Below, one piece after another: positions 50,392 through 59,466 of a stretch of DNA of 64,000 nucleotides (the first letter of the stretch is position 1; each line of letters opens with the position of its first letter). The notes beneath the pieces are model-generated. The model searched no databases, had not been told where the DNA came from, and worked only from the letters and a program-made list of their open reading frames with translations. A program made the translations under genes and the position numbers. Origin of the DNA: Acinetobacter nosocomialis NIPH 2119 (GTDB taxonomy: Bacteria > Pseudomonadota > Gammaproteobacteria > Pseudomonadales > Moraxellaceae); the NCBI RefSeq assembly GCF_000368085.1, contig NZ_KB849239.1:757556-821555 (forward strand), read 5' to 3'.

Positions 50392-51762
50392 TTATGCAGT
50401 TTCAGCTTTCTTTTCTTCTTCCACTTTTTTCAACAAGTGTTTTTCAAGGTAATGGATGTCCATTGCTTGTTCACAGAAGTTTTTATCCTGCAAAATAAGA
50501 TCTTTATGTAAAGGAATATTGGTTTTAATTCCTGTAAGAATCATTTCGTCTAACGCTTGACGCATACGGGCAAGCGAAGTTTCACGATTTTTACCATGAG
50601 AGATCAATTTTGCAATCATTGAATCGTAATAAGGGGGAATGCTATATCCAGGATAGATATGAGAATCTAAACGAATACCTGCACCGCCTGGCGCATAGAA
50701 ACTTTCAATTTTGCCTGGTGAAGGTAAGAAAGTGGTTGGATCTTCGGCATTGATACGACATTCAATGGCATGACCACGAACTTCAATATCTTCTTGTTGA
50801 AGCTCTAAGCCTAAACCAGCTGCAATACGTAATTGTTGTTCAATAATGTCAACACCAGTCACCATTTCAGTTACAGGGTGCTCAACCTGAACACGAGTGT
50901 TCATTTCAATAAAGAAGAACTCACCGTCTTCGAACAAGAATTCAAATGTACCAGCACCACGATATTGCATTAACTGACAGGCATTAACACAAGCTTGTAA
51001 AATATCAGCGCGTGCTTGTTCTGGTAGATTTGGAGCAGGAGCTTCTTCTAACACCTTTTGGTGACGACGTTGTAATGAGCAGTCGCGATCATATAAATGA
51101 ATCGCATGGCCGTTACCATCACCTAAAACTTGAACTTCGACATGGCGAGGTTTTTGTAAGAAGCGTTCCATGTACACGGTATCATCGCCGAACCACATTT
51201 CTGCATCACGTTGAGCTGCTTGAACTGACTCAAGTAATGTATCTACGCGTTCAACAATACGCATACCACGACCACCACCACCAGCTGCCGCTTTAACAAT
51301 AAGCGGGAAACCGATTTCTTTCGCTTCAGCTAAAGCATTGTGGATAGTTACTGCATGGTCACAACCAGGTACTGTCGGTACACCAGCTTTTTTCATTGCA
51401 ACAATTGCAGAAACCTTGTTACCCATTAAACGAATATGTTCTGGGCGAGGGCCAATGAATGTGAAACCTGAGCTTTCTACAATTTCAGCAAACTCGGCAT
51501 TTTCTGAAAGAAAGCCATAGCCTGGGTGAATTGCATCAGCACCAGTAATTTCTGCAGCAGTAATAATTGCCGGGATATTTAAATAGCTGTCACTACTTGC
51601 ACCCGGACCAATACATACTGCTTCATCAACGAAACGTAAATGCATCAAATCTTTATCAGCATCTGAATAGATACCGACAGTTTTGATTCCTAATGTTTTG
51701 CAAGCCCGGGTAATTCGTAAAGCGATTTCACCACGGTTTGCAATTAAAACTTTTTGCAACAT
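50392..51762 (-). CDS. accC: Biotin carboxylase subunit of acetyl-CoA carboxylase
   Basis: 456 residues, the usual length. It carboxylates biotin on AccB using ATP and bicarbonate, the first step of fatty-acid synthesis. N-terminal [12 protein letters not shown], the ATP-grasp glycine loop [14 protein letters not shown] (about 160), [16 protein letters not shown] with catalytic residues (about 285), and a complete C-terminal domain ending in a charged tail. It follows accB by 16 bp in the order aroQ-accB-accC. Confidence 0.98.
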   Translation of the reverse strand: MLQKVLIANRGEIALRITRACKTLGIKTVGIYSDADKDLMHLRFVDEAVCIGPGASSDSYLNIPAIITAAEITGADAIHPGYGFLSENAEFAEIVESSGFTFIGPRPEHIRLMGNKVSAIVAMKKAGVPTVPGCDHAVTIHNALAEAKEIGFPLIVKAAAGGGGRGMRIVERVDTLLESVQAAQRDAEMWFGDDTVYMERFLQKPRHVEVQVLGDGNGHAIHLYDRDCSLQRRHQKVLEEAPAPNLPEQARADILQACVNACQLMQYRGAGTFEFLFEDGEFFFIEMNTRVQVEHPVTEMVTGVDIIEQQLRIAAGLGLELQQEDIEVRGHAIECRINAEDPTTFLPSPGKIESFYAPGGAGIRLDSHIYPGYSIPPYYDSMIAKLISHGKNRETSLARMRQALDEMILTGIKTNIPLHKDLILQDKNFCEQAMDIHYLEKHLLKKVEEEKKAETA

Positions 51763-51778
51763 AGTTGTCCCCGAGGTA

Positions 51779-52198
51779 TTACGCGCGATAACGGAATAAA
51801 GGTTGACCGAATTGGATCACTTCACCATTTTTCACTAAAATTTCTTCAATCACGCCGCTTTGAGTTGCTTCAATCGGGTTCATGATTTTCATTGCTTCGA
51901 TAATACCCAAAGTCTCACCAGCAGATACTGTTTGACCTACTTTAACAAATGGTGCTTCGCCTGGGCTTGGAGCAGCATAGAACACACCAACCATAGGAGA
52001 AGTTTCAACTGCTCCACGTGGTGTTTTTGCAACAGGTGCTTCAGCAACAGGAGCTGCCGGAAGTGCTACACCAGCTGCAGCAACGACAGGATTGCGACGA
52101 GTTAAAGCGATCGATTGATCACCTTCTTTAACTTCAATCGCTTGCAAGTCAGACTCAATCATTAAATCGATGAGTTTCTTAATTTTGCGGATATCCAT
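51779..52198 (-). CDS. accB: Biotin carboxyl carrier protein of acetyl-CoA carboxylase
   Basis: 139 residues. N-terminal helical domain ([18 protein letters not shown]), an Ala/Pro-rich linker (residues 40-60), and a C-terminal biotinyl domain with [11 protein letters not shown], whose Lys carries biotin (E. coli has MKMM). It delivers carboxyl groups from AccC to the carboxyltransferase. It lies 17 bp after aroQ and 16 bp before accC. Confidence 0.98.
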   Translation of the reverse strand: MDIRKIKKLIDLMIESDLQAIEVKEGDQSIALTRRNPVVAAAGVALPAAPVAEAPVAKTPRGAVETSPMVGVFYAAPSPGEAPFVKVGQTVSAGETLGIIEAMKIMNPIEATQSGVIEEILVKNGEVIQFGQPLFRYRA

Positions 52199-52215
52199 GG
52201 GCGACTATTCCTGAA

Positions 52216-52671
52216 CTAGTTTGGGTTAGATGGTTGAATTTTTTCAATAGCGTAATCGAGAGCAAAGCTGTAACCTTTTGCGCCTAGACCACAAATCACG
52301 CCAATTGCTTTGTCTGATAAATAAGAATGATGTCTGAAAGCTTCACGTGCGTGAACATTTGATAGATGTACTTCTATAAAGGGAATAGCAACGCCCAGTA
52401 AGGCATCGCGTAAAGCAACTGAAGTATGAGTGAGGGCAGCAGGGTTAATAATAATTAGTTTTACGCCTTCTGTTTGTGCCTGATGAATACGGTCAACAAT
52501 GGCACCTTCCCAGTTGCTTTGAAAAGTATCTAGTGTAATTGAGGCTTGTTCAGCTTGAGCAATAAGTTGTTGGTTGATATTGTCTAGGGTAAGATGACCA
52601 TATACTTCTGGTTCGCGTTTTCCCAGCAAATTCAAATTCGGTCCATGAATTACCAAAATGGTCGAACTCAT
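52216..52671 (-). CDS. aroQ: 3-dehydroquinate dehydratase, type II
   Basis: 151 residues. [17 protein letters not shown] holds the catalytic Tyr of type II dehydroquinases; [17 protein letters not shown] supplies the Asn and substrate-binding Thr-Ser; [16 protein letters not shown] holds the general-base His. It makes 3-dehydroshikimate in aromatic amino-acid synthesis. First gene of the aroQ-accB-accC set, an arrangement found in many gamma-proteobacteria. Confidence 0.98.
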   Translation of the reverse strand: MSSTILVIHGPNLNLLGKREPEVYGHLTLDNINQQLIAQAEQASITLDTFQSNWEGAIVDRIHQAQTEGVKLIIINPAALTHTSVALRDALLGVAIPFIEVHLSNVHAREAFRHHSYLSDKAIGVICGLGAKGYSFALDYAIEKIQPSNPN

Positions 52672-52704
52672 TCAGATTGCTCCAGCTCTAAAGTTGCAAA
52701 TAAT

Positions 52705-52725
52705 CTTTGCAAGATGTCTGCAAAG
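52705..52725. promoter_or_regulatory. Inverted repeat upstream of aroQ
   Basis: CTTTGCA (52705-52711) and TGCAAAG (52719-52725) form a perfect inverted repeat 34 bp before the aroQ start. It would form a hairpin in the leader of aroQ-accB-accC or act as an operator. No known regulator assigned. The rest of 52672-52906 shows no credible gene. Confidence 0.4.
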
Positions 52726-52906
52726 TTTGCTTATTATGGCATATGTTTCTACAAGTTTTTTATAATTTCTTTTAATTGTCGCAGAAAGGGTACACCAAAT
52801 TCGGCTTATATATTGTAAATTTTGCGACGAATTAGCAATGTTAAAAAATGACAAAATTTCAAGTAATTTAACGGAGCTTATTTTAAACCGAATTGACAAA
52901 AACAGT

Positions 52907-54238
52907 TCATGTATTTTGTGTAACGAGGTCGTGAGCATCTTCAATCGTTAACATTTCATTCCAGCGAGTTAGGTAATTTTTTGAGCGATGGCATTGTTTC
53001 ATTTGCCAAGATGGGTTACGTGAGTGATAGCCGACTTGTAAGTAATGACTACCAAAACGCTTACGGACTGTACCTAAAGTTTCCATCAATTGTTGTCTTT
53101 GATGAATAAGTTCTAAAGGCTGCCATAAATCATCAATATGTTGCTGACGTGCATGTAGACCACAAAATAACACGCCAATTTTTATGTAGCTTTTATTTTC
53201 TTTATATAAAACATCTATTTGCTGCATTGCGGCTTTTGTTAGTATACATAAATCATCTGTTGCATAGTGAAGACCGATAGCCTGAGAAATGGCTTTTTTA
53301 TAAGGTGGCTTATCGATTTTTTCATAAAGCATGACCTGAATGCAGGAACAAAGTTGTTCCTGTTTCATTAAACGGCGATGTGCCCGGTTAAGATGAAAAA
53401 TAAGTGCTTGTTTAATAATCTCAATACTGGATAAAGCTTGAGCAAAACTTCGTGATGCTAAAATCCGTTTAGTCGGAATGGCGGGATCGTCAAGTTGAAT
53501 ACAGGATTGGCCTTTTAGCTCACGAATGGTACGTGCCATGACCACAGAAAACGCTTTTGCCATATGGTGTTCATTGGCAAAAGTTAAGTCTAGGCAGGAG
53601 TACACTTCATAACTTTGTAGTTGTTTGACCAATTGATAGCCAATTCCCCACACTTCTTTGACTGATGTGTGCTGCATGAGATCTTCCATAATTAATGGAT
53701 CTAAGGTGATAAAATTACAAATTCCCCTAAAACTTTTAATTTTCTTAGCATAGTGATTGGCAAGTTTTGCTTGTGTCTTTGAATATCCAATACCAATACA
53801 ACAAGGTAAGCCTAACCATTTTAGGAGGGTGTTTCTCACCTCACTGCAGTAATCTGATATATCAATAGACTGAAGGTAAGGGGTGAGATGAATAAAGCAT
53901 TCATCTATAGAGTAAGCTTCTAAGTCATCTGGAGAGAAAAAGTCACCGAGGACAGCAAAAAAGCGACGAGACATCTCGGCATATAAAGTGTAGTTGCTTG
54001 AATAAACTTGAACACCAGCTTTTAAAGCATCTTTTTCAATTTGAAACCAAGGTACTCCCATCTTGATACCTAAAAGTTTTGCTTCTTCGCTACGTGAAAC
54101 AACACAGCCATCGTTGTTAGATAAAACAACTACAGGTTTATCATTGAGTTTAGGGTTGAAAAGTCGCTCACAGCTGACATAGCAATTGTTAATATCAACC
54201 AGTGCGTAAACTTCGCGGTGTGAGATTTCTCTCATCAT
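52907..54238 (-). CDS. Y-family DNA polymerase, UmuC-like (chromosomal copy)
   Basis: 443 residues from the ATG at 54238, with a run of G residues as ribosome site. ALVDINNCYVSCERLFNPK, SNNDGCVVSRSEEAK and YSIDECFIHLTPY are complete, so catalysis should be intact. No umuD gene is next to it; the protein would have to use UmuD' from elsewhere, for example from the prophage umuD 6.5 kb away. The promoter region carries the same type of inverted repeat as the prophage umuDC. Stand-alone umuC genes are common in Acinetobacter. Confidence 0.9.
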   Translation of the reverse strand: MMREISHREVYALVDINNCYVSCERLFNPKLNDKPVVVLSNNDGCVVSRSEEAKLLGIKMGVPWFQIEKDALKAGVQVYSSNYTLYAEMSRRFFAVLGDFFSPDDLEAYSIDECFIHLTPYLQSIDISDYCSEVRNTLLKWLGLPCCIGIGYSKTQAKLANHYAKKIKSFRGICNFITLDPLIMEDLMQHTSVKEVWGIGYQLVKQLQSYEVYSCLDLTFANEHHMAKAFSVVMARTIRELKGQSCIQLDDPAIPTKRILASRSFAQALSSIEIIKQALIFHLNRAHRRLMKQEQLCSCIQVMLYEKIDKPPYKKAISQAIGLHYATDDLCILTKAAMQQIDVLYKENKSYIKIGVLFCGLHARQQHIDDLWQPLELIHQRQQLMETLGTVRKRFGSHYLQVGYHSRNPSWQMKQCHRSKNYLTRWNEMLTIEDAHDLVTQNT

Positions 54239-54276
54239 TTCTTTGCCCCCCAATTTATTGATCCAAAATATATATT

Positions 54277-54298
54277 TTGAATTTGTAACATAATCAAG
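54277..54298 (-). promoter_or_regulatory. Promoter and probable SOS operator of the umuC-like gene
   Basis: On the minus strand CTTGATTATGTTACAAATTCAA nearly repeats the prophage umuDC element. TTGATT (54297-54292), a 17-base spacer and TATATA form a promoter, so the inverted repeat fills the space between -35 and -10, where a repressor would block transcription. Confidence 0.7.
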
Positions 54299-54419
54299 TT
54301 AACAAAATTACAGACTAATATCTAGGGGAGTTCAGGTTGTTCGTCGAAATTATAAAAAGGATGCAAGACTGCTGAATTGTCAGTTATTGATATGGAAATG
54401 TCTGAAAATGATAAGTTTT

Positions 54420-54551
54420 AGTTGGTTATGATCGGAAGTATAAGAACTATATTTAATGGATGAGTTGAGTCCTTTAAATATAGTAATGCGTAAAACGCAT
54501 TTGTCTTATGGGTCTTTCAAGCTGTCTTTGTTAAAAAGACAGCTTTTTTTT
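54420..54551 (+). ncRNA. Candidate small RNA with three hairpins and a terminator
   Basis: In the 306-bp gap between umuC and nasS. ACTATATTTAA (54446-54456) pairs with TTAAATATAGT (54474-54484). AATGCGT/ACGCATT (54485-54501) follows, then AAGCTGTCTTT pairs with AAGACAGCTT, ending in an eight-T tract (to 54551). The T tract is on the plus strand, opposite to both flanking genes, so the terminator is not theirs. TTGATA-N16-TGATAA near 54385-54412 could be its promoter. No open frame of useful length. Confidence 0.5.
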
Positions 54552-54559
54552 ATAATGAT

Positions 54560-55579
54560 TTAAGTATTTCTTAGCTTAGCTTGATTGTAGCAATCGGGCT
54601 GAATGCATTGCGCACTCAGTTCTATGATTTGAGCAGGGGCTAATTGAAGTTTTTCCCATTTTTGCATTTGTTCAAATAACCAATAAAAGTCTTCTGGTTG
54701 CGGGGCAGCATTTTCTTTAACCAAATACTTAACAATATTTTGAATCATATAGTATTTATCGACATGTACTTCTTCCGAACAATGAAATCGGACAATCCCG
54801 AACTCGACCAATAACTTTAAGACAGGTGTAAAATCTTTTAAATTACTCAATTCTTTTTGGGCTTTCATAATTGCCGCCGTAAGTGCAACTAAGGTTTGAG
54901 GGTGTTGTTCGGCCCATTCTTGAGTTACTGCGAGAACTTTATCTGCCACATTGGGAATAATGTCCTGACTTGAGCAAACCATTTTACTTAAGCCTAAAAG
55001 TTCTCCTTGTGTATTCCACGGCTCTCCCACACAAAAACCATCAATCACATGGTTATCTAAAGCTTCGACCATATACGGTGGCGGAAGTGCCTTGAGTTTG
55101 AGCGTTTGAGCTATTTTAGAATCTGCCAACGCAAGCCATTCTCTTAAACAATAATGATGGATTGAATGTTTAAATACATGGGCTAAGGATAGAGCATTAT
55201 CTTCTTTAATGTAGCTCGTCACTTTTTGGGCGGTAGCTTGTGCATTATCGTTTTCTTGAATAGCCAATTGATGAATTAATTTTTGGCTTAAGCTAATAAA
55301 GGCACGATTTTTACTTAAAATAAGAGGGGTCTGCAGTGCAATACCAATTTGGTCTGCACCCACAGTTGCAGCGGGTAGCATGGCAGATAAACAATGTGCA
55401 GCATCTAATAAACCAAAAGCTAAACGGTCGCGTAGACTTGCCCATGATGCTTCTTTGACTAGGGTAACATCTAAACCGACTTCTTCGAAGAAACCTTGTT
55501 GCTTTGCCCACAGTAAAGCGATGCAATCAAGTAAAGGAATATAGCCGAGTTGCAATTGAGTCTTTTCTAATTTGCTCAT
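54560..55579 (-). CDS. nasS: NasS-type nitrate/nitrite sensor
   Basis: 339 residues, no signal peptide, similar to the substrate-binding part of nitrate ABC transporters: LQLGYIPLLDCIALLWAKQQG at the start and FLGLLDAAHCLSAMLPAATVG-like ligand loop (residues 55-75). In NasS-NasT systems the protein holds NasT inactive until nitrate or nitrite binds. It starts directly after the nasT stop and faces away from the nirB operon that it is expected to control. Confidence 0.9.
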   Translation of the reverse strand: MSKLEKTQLQLGYIPLLDCIALLWAKQQGFFEEVGLDVTLVKEASWASLRDRLAFGLLDAAHCLSAMLPAATVGADQIGIALQTPLILSKNRAFISLSQKLIHQLAIQENDNAQATAQKVTSYIKEDNALSLAHVFKHSIHHYCLREWLALADSKIAQTLKLKALPPPYMVEALDNHVIDGFCVGEPWNTQGELLGLSKMVCSSQDIIPNVADKVLAVTQEWAEQHPQTLVALTAAIMKAQKELSNLKDFTPVLKLLVEFGIVRFHCSEEVHVDKYYMIQNIVKYLVKENAAPQPEDFYWLFEQMQKWEKLQLAPAQIIELSAQCIQPDCYNQAKLRNT

Positions 55580-56170
55580 TTATTCATCCTTTAGTTGATC
55601 ATTTAGTAATTTTTGAGCGTCAAGTAAACGCCGTGCCATTTCTCCAATCGTTATACGGTGGCTCATGGCATTTTTTCTGAGTAATTGAAAAGCCGTATCT
55701 TCAGGTAAGCCATGCAATTGCATGAGTAGCACTTTAGCCTTTTCAACATCCTTACGATCTGCCAGTTTGGTTTGAGCTTCTTTTAAGTCACCTTCGAGCT
55801 TTTTATGTTTTTTATATTGCTCAATTGAAATCTCTAAAATGGTATGTAGGCGGGCAGGGTCTATTCCGTCTACAATATAAGCCGTTACGCCTGCATCTAT
55901 TGCTTGTTTGATGGTGTCTTTATCTGAATTTTTAGTGAATAGAACAGTTGGTAGGTCATAGCTACTCACACAACTTTCAATAATGTCACGATGAGGATGA
56001 TCCATGTCGAGCAAGATGACATCGGCTTGTAAATCTTCAAGACGAAAAATATTTAAGTGGTCCAAAGTAAGGCAGGCCACCACTTCAAAGTTATTTTCAA
56101 GCAGACTGTTTTTTATATAATCGGCCCGTGCATGATCATCATCGATAAGAGCTATTTTGAGTTTTGGCAT
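55580..56170 (-). CDS. nasT: NasT-type ANTAR antitermination regulator
   Basis: 196 residues. N-terminal receiver-like domain (KIALIDDDHARADYI, VILLDMDHPH) and a C-terminal ANTAR RNA-binding domain (VEKAKVLLMQLHGLPEDTAF, then ARRLLDAQKL). When released by NasS, such proteins bind hairpins in the leader of nitrate-assimilation mRNAs and prevent termination. A leader with a terminator lies 500 bp away before nirB. The phosphorylation pocket keeps acidic residues, but control is expected to be through NasS. Confidence 0.93.
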   Translation of the reverse strand: MPKLKIALIDDDHARADYIKNSLLENNFEVVACLTLDHLNIFRLEDLQADVILLDMDHPHRDIIESCVSSYDLPTVLFTKNSDKDTIKQAIDAGVTAYIVDGIDPARLHTILEISIEQYKKHKKLEGDLKEAQTKLADRKDVEKAKVLLMQLHGLPEDTAFQLLRKNAMSHRITIGEMARRLLDAQKLLNDQLKDE

Positions 56171-56379
56171 AAGTTCAGCAAATCAGGCTAAGAAAATGCG
56201 CCAATTCGACGCGTTTTTTGTTATTAAATTTTAAGCAAGATTAGTGCCATCCAAATTTAAACAAAAAATCAGGCATGAGTAGTCCTTTACTATGTTAAAG
56301 CATTGTTTTGATCGATATTGGTGCAAAAATACGATTCATTTTGTGGCAAAACTTATTTTTGTTTAAACCATATAGAGGA

Positions 56380-56392
56380 GCACCAATAGTGC
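56380..56392 (+). promoter_or_regulatory. Possible NtrC-like enhancer site
   Basis: GCACCAATAGTGC is an inverted repeat about 110 bp upstream of the sigma-54 promoter, a usual NtrC distance. It resembles NtrC sites but has a spacer two bases short. A half site TTGGTGCA lies at about 56319. The rest of 56171-56490 is AT-rich and holds no credible gene. Confidence 0.35.
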
Positions 56393-56490
56393 AGAAAAAA
56401 TTAAATATTCTTTATGGGTGAAAAGATGTTTTAGTTTAAATATTTGAAAATAATAATAAAAAATTATTAATATTAATCTTAAAAAGAATT

Positions 56491-56507
56491 GGCATGCAAA
56501 ATGCTTA
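56491..56507 (+). promoter_or_regulatory. Sigma-54 promoter of the nirB operon
   Basis: TGGCATGCAAAATGCTT has GG (56492-56493) and GC (56504-56505) separated by exactly ten bases, the -24/-12 form recognised by sigma-54. Transcription would start near 56517, a few bases before the first leader hairpin. Confidence 0.8.
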
Positions 56508-56518
56508 GTTAATTGCAG

Positions 56519-56725
56519 GTCGAAGACGACCATAAGTTTTAAAGACGGCCAACGATGTCCGTTCTGATCGAATTTGTGAGTGCAACTGCACACATAAAGA
56601 ATTTACGTTCAGTCGGAGTGAAGGTTATGTCTTTATTTTTATTGCATAAAAAAGTTACATCTGAATTAACTCATTTTTCAGTTCCAGCGATGCGAGCCTT
56701 CTCTATGAGGGGGCTCGCTTTTTTT
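56519..56725 (+). promoter_or_regulatory. NasT-responsive leader with intrinsic terminator
   Basis: GGTCG-AAGA-CGACC (56519-56532) is a hairpin at the expected mRNA 5' end. TGTGAGTGCAACTGCACACA (56575-56594) is a second structured element. GCGAGCC (56692-56698) pairs with GGCTCGC (56712-56718) followed by seven T residues, a terminator about 180 bases before nirB. This layout fits ANTAR-type antitermination. The second conserved ANTAR hairpin could not be placed with certainty. Confidence 0.7.
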
Positions 56726-56907
56726 ATTTGTTTTTATGACTTTGCTATGCATTGGGTGTCGTCAACGAGTGGAAAAAATGGATTCCAAGCAGCTATACGC
56801 TTTGTGATGTTGATACGTTTCTCGGTAGAGCACAAGGCAAAACAACAATGTCTATTTGAGAACGTAAGAACGCAGCTTAAAAGCAACGTGATTTGAGGAG
56901 AAACACT

Positions 56908-59454
56908 ATGAAATTGCTAATGATTGGTCATGGTATGGTGGGCCACAAATTCATCGAAGCCATTTTAGAAAAAGCAGATGATGAACTGGAAATCACGATT
57001 CTTGCAGAAGAACCTCGTATCGCATATGACCGCGTACATTTGACTGAATACTTCTCAGGGAAATCGGCAAAAGATTTATCTTTAGCACGTTTTGATTTTG
57101 CCGATGCGTATGGCATCGACCTACGTTTAAATACTAAAGCAGTGGCGATTGATACAACTGCACAAACCGTAACAACCAATCATGGTGATGTGATTAGCTA
57201 TGACAAGTTGGTGCTGGCGACTGGTTCATATGCATTTGTTCCGCCAATTCCGGGTAATGACCGTGAAAACTGTTTTGTTTACCGTACTATTGAAGACTTA
57301 GACGCGATTCGTGCAGCGAGTCTCAATGCAAAAACAGGTGTAGTAATTGGCGGTGGTTTACTTGGACTTGAGGCAGCCAAAGCTTTACGTGATTTAGATT
57401 TAGAAACGCACGTTGTTGAGTTTGCACCACGTTTGATGGCAGTTCAAATTGATGACTTAGGGGGCAAAGTTTTACGCCGTAAAATTGAAGATTTAGGTGT
57501 AAAAGTTCATACACAAAAAGCGACTCAGTCTATTGAGTCTGGTGTAAATACCACTCATGTGATGAAGTTTGCCGATGGTAGTGAACTCGAAACTGATGTG
57601 ATTTTATTCTCTGCGGGAATCCGCCCACGTGATGAATTAGCGCGTAATAGCGGACTTGCGATTGGTGAGCGTGGCGGTATTGTAATTAATGATTATTGCC
57701 AAACATCAGATCAAAACATTTATGCGATTGGTGAATGTGCGCTTTGGCAAAACAAAATTTATGGCTTGGTTGCGCCGGGCTATGACATGGCGCGTATTGC
57801 AGCAAAACACATTTTAGATGAAGAGTGTCATTGCTTCGCTGGCGCAGACATGAGCACCAAGTTGAAGTTGATGGGCGTTGATGTTGCTTCTGTCGGTGAT
57901 GCACATGCCATGACCCCAGGTGCATTAAGCTATTTCTATGCAGATGAACATGCACTGGTTTATAAAAAGATTGTTGTAAATGCCGACAAAACCAAATTGC
58001 TTGGCGCGGTTTTAGTGGGCGATGCCAAAGAATACAACGATCTTTTACAAATGATGTTGAATGGTCTGGCTTTACCGGAAGTGCCTGAAAGTTTAATCAT
58101 GCCGGGTTTTGAGCAATCAGCAGCAAAATCTGGTGGTAGCGGAGTTGATTTGCTGCCAGACAGCGCGACTATTTGTTCATGTAACAACGTATCAAAAGCA
58201 GACATCTGCCAAGCAATTAGCGATGGTTCGACCTCTTTAGGTGCATTAAAGAAATGCACCAAAGCAGCAACAGCATGTGGTGGTTGTGCACCATTAGTGA
58301 CACAAGTATTGAAGTCAGAGTTACAACGTCAAGGTGTGACTGTTAACAATCACATTTGCGAACACTTTCCGTACTCGCGTCAAGAGCTATATCACTTGGT
58401 TCGTGTCCATGAAATTAAGACATTTGATGATTTGATTCATCAACATGGTCATGGTTTAGGTTGTGATATTTGTAAACCGGCGGCAGCAAATATTTTGGCA
58501 TCTTGCTGGAATGATTTCGTACTTAAGCCAAGTCATGCAGGTCTGCAAGACAGTAACGACTACTACCTTGGTAACATTCAAAAAGATGGCTCTTACTCAA
58601 TTGTACCGCGTATGGCAGGCGGGGAAGTCACTCCGGATGGCTTAATTGCGATTGGCCAAATTGCGAAGAAATATAACTTGTACACCAAAATTACTGGTGG
58701 TCAACGTGTTGATATGTTTGGTGCCCAAGTTCATGAACTTCCATTTATTTGGGAAGAGTTAAATGCTGCGGGCTTCGAGTCTGGTCATGCCTACGGTAAG
58801 TCGTTACGTACAGTGAAATCTTGTGTGGGTAGCACTTGGTGCCGTTACGGGGTAGATAACTCGGTTGGTTTAGCGATTGAACTTGAAAACCGCTACAAAG
58901 GTTTGCGTTCACCTCATAAATTGAAAATGGCAGTGTCTGGCTGTACACGTGAGTGTGCAGAGGCGCAAGGTAAAGATGTAGGTGTAATTGCCACTGAAAA
59001 GGGTTGGAACCTTTATGTATGTGGTAACGGTGGTATGAAACCGCGTCATGCAGAATTACTCGCATCTGACCTCGATAAAGAAACACTGATTCGTTATATC
59101 GACCGTTTCTTTATGTTCTACATTCAAACGGCAGACCGTTTACAACGTACCAGTGTATGGCGTGACAACATGGAAGGCGGTCTAGACTATCTTAAATCTG
59201 TGATCGTTGATGACTCTCTTGGTTTAGCTGCCGAGCTTGAGCACCGTATGGAACACATTATTGGTACATATCAAGACGAATGGCGTACTGCGGTTGAAAA
59301 TCCTGAAGTTCGTAAACGCTTCCAAACCTATATCAATGTAGGAGCGAATGAACAAGCTGATCCGCACATTCAATTTACAACTGAACGTGGTCAAATCCGT
59401 CCATTAACCGAAGCTGAACGTTCAGAAGACCGCATTCCAATGGTTGAAGCATAA
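56908..59454 (+). CDS. nirB: Assimilatory nitrite reductase, large subunit
   Basis: 848 residues from the ATG at 56908, preceded by GAGGAG. It reduces nitrite to ammonium with NADH. N-terminal FAD/NAD domains (MIGHGMVGHKFIE, VIGGGLLGLEAAKAL), a BFD-type [2Fe-2S] region (ICSCNNVSKADICQ, ATACGGCAP; about 422-460), and a C-terminal sirohaem/[4Fe-4S] domain with SCVGSTWCRYG and SGCTRECAEA (C-X5-C and C-X3-C, about 640-690). First gene of the nitrate-assimilation operon. Confidence 0.97.
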   Translation: MKLLMIGHGMVGHKFIEAILEKADDELEITILAEEPRIAYDRVHLTEYFSGKSAKDLSLARFDFADAYGIDLRLNTKAVAIDTTAQTVTTNHGDVISYDKLVLATGSYAFVPPIPGNDRENCFVYRTIEDLDAIRAASLNAKTGVVIGGGLLGLEAAKALRDLDLETHVVEFAPRLMAVQIDDLGGKVLRRKIEDLGVKVHTQKATQSIESGVNTTHVMKFADGSELETDVILFSAGIRPRDELARNSGLAIGERGGIVINDYCQTSDQNIYAIGECALWQNKIYGLVAPGYDMARIAAKHILDEECHCFAGADMSTKLKLMGVDVASVGDAHAMTPGALSYFYADEHALVYKKIVVNADKTKLLGAVLVGDAKEYNDLLQMMLNGLALPEVPESLIMPGFEQSAAKSGGSGVDLLPDSATICSCNNVSKADICQAISDGSTSLGALKKCTKAATACGGCAPLVTQVLKSELQRQGVTVNNHICEHFPYSRQELYHLVRVHEIKTFDDLIHQHGHGLGCDICKPAAANILASCWNDFVLKPSHAGLQDSNDYYLGNIQKDGSYSIVPRMAGGEVTPDGLIAIGQIAKKYNLYTKITGGQRVDMFGAQVHELPFIWEELNAAGFESGHAYGKSLRTVKSCVGSTWCRYGVDNSVGLAIELENRYKGLRSPHKLKMAVSGCTRECAEAQGKDVGVIATEKGWNLYVCGNGGMKPRHAELLASDLDKETLIRYIDRFFMFYIQTADRLQRTSVWRDNMEGGLDYLKSVIVDDSLGLAAELEHRMEHIIGTYQDEWRTAVENPEVRKRFQTYINVGANEQADPHIQFTTERGQIRPLTEAERSEDRIPMVEA

Positions 59455-59466
59455 AGGAGAACTTAT

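Noticed and set aside
52672..52944. 90-residue minus-strand frame between aroQ and umuC
   Set aside because: No ribosome site or protein-like composition; it overlaps the end of the umuC-like gene and the aroQ leader.
56555..56896. 113-residue frame in the nirB leader
   Set aside because: It runs straight through the terminator at 56692-56725, has no recognisable domain and begins without a ribosome site. The region is better explained as regulatory RNA.
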